From Novosphingobium album (ex Liu et al. 2023) (GTDB lineage: Bacteria > Pseudomonadota > Alphaproteobacteria > Sphingomonadales > Sphingomonadaceae): a DNA stretch of 64,000 bases. The position numbers and the translations under genes are program-made. Under the pieces are notes generated by a model. It searched no databases and was not told the origin of the DNA. It worked only from the letters and a program-made list of their open reading frames with translations. The DNA lies in contig NZ_JARESE010000082.1 in assembly GCF_029076845.1 (NCBI RefSeq), positions 40,830 to 104,829 on the forward strand. Reading direction: 5' to 3'. Position 1 is the stretch's first letter; every line of letters starts with the position of its first letter. This document shows positions 62,191 through 64,000 of the stretch, piece by piece.

Positions 62191-62702
62191 AGACACAGCC
62201 GGAGGCGAAACGGAGCGCGCATTATAAGGCTCTAGGCGCGACGGAACGACACAATATCATCCGGGTAGTGACCCTCAGATTTGGTCGTGCAAAGCGAGAG
62301 GACAGGCTGCCCAACTGGTCACCCCATTGCTTTGGTAGACTCCCGATGCGTCTTCATATGAAAAGTCCATGGCGGCGATGAATTCGGGCACCTTGGCCTG
62401 AAGCGAGCTGGGCCGTTCAGCCAGTTGGTGACGACCCGAGAGGTGATCCAAGCGGTTCGTATCGAAAGGAAAGGCTGCGTTCGACCTGGCACTATCGTTT
62501 GCAGAGCGGCTTTTGCGACGGTCCCCTGTGCGATTGGGCGGTCGGCATGGATTTTGTGGGCAAGGTCGTGGGAGTATATCGCCCCGATCGAGGATCTACA
62601 CCTAATTCCGAACATAGCCCCCCGCTTCGGCGGGGGTTTCTTTGTCAACCGTGAGGCCCTACCACCACACGGACCGGGGTTAAACGACAAGAGAATATAT
62701 TG
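62191..62702. other. Gene-poor stretch
   Basis: About 510 bp without a gene that can be supported. Short frames on both strands (minus 62319-62690, plus 62425-62703) show no known motif. It could hold gene remnants. A terminator lies at 62619-62643. Confidence 0.4.
62619..62643 (+). terminator. Strong rho-independent terminator without an obvious gene
   Basis: CCCCCGC (62619-62625), loop TTCG, GCGGGGG (62630-62636), then TTTCTTT. A textbook terminator, more than 400 bp past higA. Confidence 0.8.
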
Positions 62703-63668
62703 ATGGCGCTTACGCGATTGCTCACGGCGACAGCGGCGATCTGCCTGCTTGCGAGCTGCGGCGGAGGTGACAGTGATTCAACACCGACACCGACACCGTC
62801 TCCAACGCCTACTCCGGTCCCGACGCCGACACCTACGCAATCATATCCAATCTTTGCTTCACTTACCGGCGATCAACGGTATGCGACTTCATGTGCCTCG
62901 ATTTCCGGACTCGATGCGGTGGATATGCCAATTCCGCGCGGAATTTCCGACTTCGAACCCGAGGGACGCATCCGCTATGATAGTACCTCGCAGGTTTATA
63001 GTCTCCTCCAACCCAATTCCTCTACATTCTATAGCTTCGCTCCCGAGGATCGAATTGCTTCGGAAGCCGGAGCGATCAGGTTCCAAAAAGCGATGCCCGA
63101 CAATTTGTCGGCCGAGTTTACCATCGAGAATCCTGGATCGCTGCTCACCTATGCCCGTCGATCCGACTTTGATCTCACCTTGAATTCCGATGGGACACAT
63201 CGGGATAGTGACCGGGCCTTTTGCATTCTTGGAGTACCCACCCGCATTGACGATCGACCTACCCAACCGATCATCGATTTCACTTCCTTCGCCTTCGATG
63301 GCGTCATCTATGATCGGCGTTCGGGAACGGCGAAAGTCTACGATGTGGATGGTGGAACCGCGACCCTGCGCGTCGATCTCAATACCGGCACTGTCACAAG
63401 CCGCCTAACCTTGCGGGGGATCGACGCGAACGGTGCGCACGTCGAAATCGGTCCGATCGACTACGAAGCCGGGATTGACGCTTCGACTGCAGGCTTTGGT
63501 GGCGCGCGCTTGAATCCCGATCCTCAAGAGATTTCCCAAATCAGAGGCGGGTTCTTCGGACCCCAAGGAGCCGAATTCGGCTATATCTTTAATTCGTCTC
63601 GATATGGTGGAACCGACATCGGACGATTTGATCTTTACTATTTCGGCACGGTTGTAGGCAGGCGATGA
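62703..63668 (+). CDS. Lipoprotein with TbpB-like C-terminal fold
   Basis: 321 residues. Lipoprotein signal with lipobox LASC at residue 19, then a Thr-Pro repeat linker (about 27-45). The rest is beta-rich. The C-terminus (IRGGFFGPQGAEFGYIFNSS, ending GTVVGRR) resembles the final beta-barrel of transferrin-binding-protein-B-like solute-binding proteins. Ligand unknown. Codon use is clearly less GC-rich than in the core genes, suggesting transfer. ATG at 62703; the TTG at 62700 is less likely. Confidence 0.75.
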   Translation: MALTRLLTATAAICLLASCGGGDSDSTPTPTPSPTPTPVPTPTPTQSYPIFASLTGDQRYATSCASISGLDAVDMPIPRGISDFEPEGRIRYDSTSQVYSLLQPNSSTFYSFAPEDRIASEAGAIRFQKAMPDNLSAEFTIENPGSLLTYARRSDFDLTLNSDGTHRDSDRAFCILGVPTRIDDRPTQPIIDFTSFAFDGVIYDRRSGTAKVYDVDGGTATLRVDLNTGTVTSRLTLRGIDANGAHVEIGPIDYEAGIDASTAGFGGARLNPDPQEISQIRGGFFGPQGAEFGYIFNSSRYGGTDIGRFDLYYFGTVVGRR

Positions 63669-64000
63669 TTTTCTGCTGCCTATGAGAGTGATGTTTGTTT
63701 TCCATCCGCGAGCGTATTCGCCGGTGTGCTTCGGATGAGTGCTCACAATTGCATCTCCAACAGCGGCACCGACCCGCTCGACATCGGCGGCCCGCGCCCG
63801 GCACGTCATAGTGTGACCGACCCCAAGTTCCACGACGCCCGCCCCTGCGCATCGAGACGCAAATCACGGGAACCGGGTAAGTGTGCTTTTGGTGCTGCTC
63901 CGGTGCTGCCCCACCGAGCCTCGGGGAAGCACTAAATTAGAGCGGTTTTCGACCGCTTTGAATCGATGAGGGATTCCCTTGCGGGCTGATTTGTGATTCA
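63669..64000. other. Right-edge region, possible insertion-sequence end
   Basis: No supported gene. AGCGGT (63941-63946) and ACCGCT (63952-63957) form a hairpin. The last 60 bases, with GAATC/GATTC motifs, have the look of an insertion-sequence terminus, but no transposase is in the window. A minus frame at 63405-63833 overlaps the lipoprotein gene and is not trusted. Confidence 0.3.

Noticed and set aside
62319..62690. 123-residue minus-strand frame as a possible phage-type regulator
   Set aside because: A faint helix-turn-helix-like patch is not enough; the frame crosses the strong terminator at 62619-62643.
62780..62840. Short ACACCGACACCG-type repeats as a CRISPR or tandem array
   Set aside because: They encode the Thr-Pro linker of the lipoprotein; there are no spacers.
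1..64000. tRNA, rRNA, CRISPR array, integrase or complete insertion sequence
   Set aside because: None could be recognised by reading both strands; a covariance-model scan was not possible.

Overview
The window is a GC-rich chromosomal segment, most likely from a sphingomonad (Sphingomonadales, Alphaproteobacteria). This is inferred from gene content: a C4-pathway 5-aminolevulinate synthase, a plsY-dprA-topA run, a one-operon che cluster with a STAS protein, a DUF938 methyltransferase, a NodT-type efflux operon, and a TbpB-like lipoprotein. The genus cannot be fixed from the sequence alone. No rRNA, tRNA, CRISPR array, complete insertion sequence or prophage was found.

Layout. 1-5.5 kb: core genes (topA cut by the left edge, dprA, plsY, murI, a degenerate metallo-beta-lactamase-like membrane protein, hemA). 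5.5-7.5 kb: a diguanylate cyclase with a degenerate GGDEF motif and a PilZ-XRE fusion protein. 7.7-13.7 kb: polyamine genes (a type III ornithine decarboxylase; nspC, a DUF486 membrane protein and a carboxynorspermidine dehydrogenase) with a lemA/DUF3137 pair between them. 13.7-19.3 kb: a serine/threonine dehydratase, a MAPEG protein, and catabolic-looking genes (phosphotransferase, IclR regulator, acyl-CoA ligase). 19.5-22.9 kb: an ScfR/RamB-type regulator divergent from isocitrate lyase, with a palindrome between them. 23.1-31.1 kb: two large GGDEF-EAL proteins flank a three-gene type III polyketide synthase cluster. 31.2-39.0 kb: a PfkB kinase, a TetR/ferredoxin/P450 module, a hydrolase/aldo-keto reductase pair and a DHA2 transporter. 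39.2-48.6 kb: a DUF938 methyltransferase flanked by two copies of an intergenic repeat, then the chemotaxis operon (mcp-STAS-cheA-cheR-cheB-cheD-cheY-cheW-unknown) with a divergent CheB-like gene that lacks the catalytic histidine. 48.7-54.2 kb: a tripartite efflux operon with two TetR regulators. 54.5-61 kb: a three-domain LplT-PlsC-acyl ligase fusion, a one-domain asparaginase and a Cache-type chemoreceptor. 61-64 kb: lower-GC, gene-poor DNA with a higBA toxin-antitoxin pair, a lone terminator and a lipoprotein, which looks like an accessory region.

How the genes work together. Signalling dominates: three c-di-GMP turnover proteins, one predicted c-di-GMP-responsive transcription factor and a full chemotaxis pathway. 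Several self-contained modules each carry a divergent or adjacent regulator and a visible palindrome: aceA/ScfR, P450/TetR and efflux/TetR.

The most unusual items are the PilZ-XRE protein, the His190-to-Gln CheB paralogue, the intergenic repeat family, the polyketide cluster and the tandem 18-bp repeats upstream of the LplT-Aas fusion. All functional calls come from reading motifs by eye; no database search was run.
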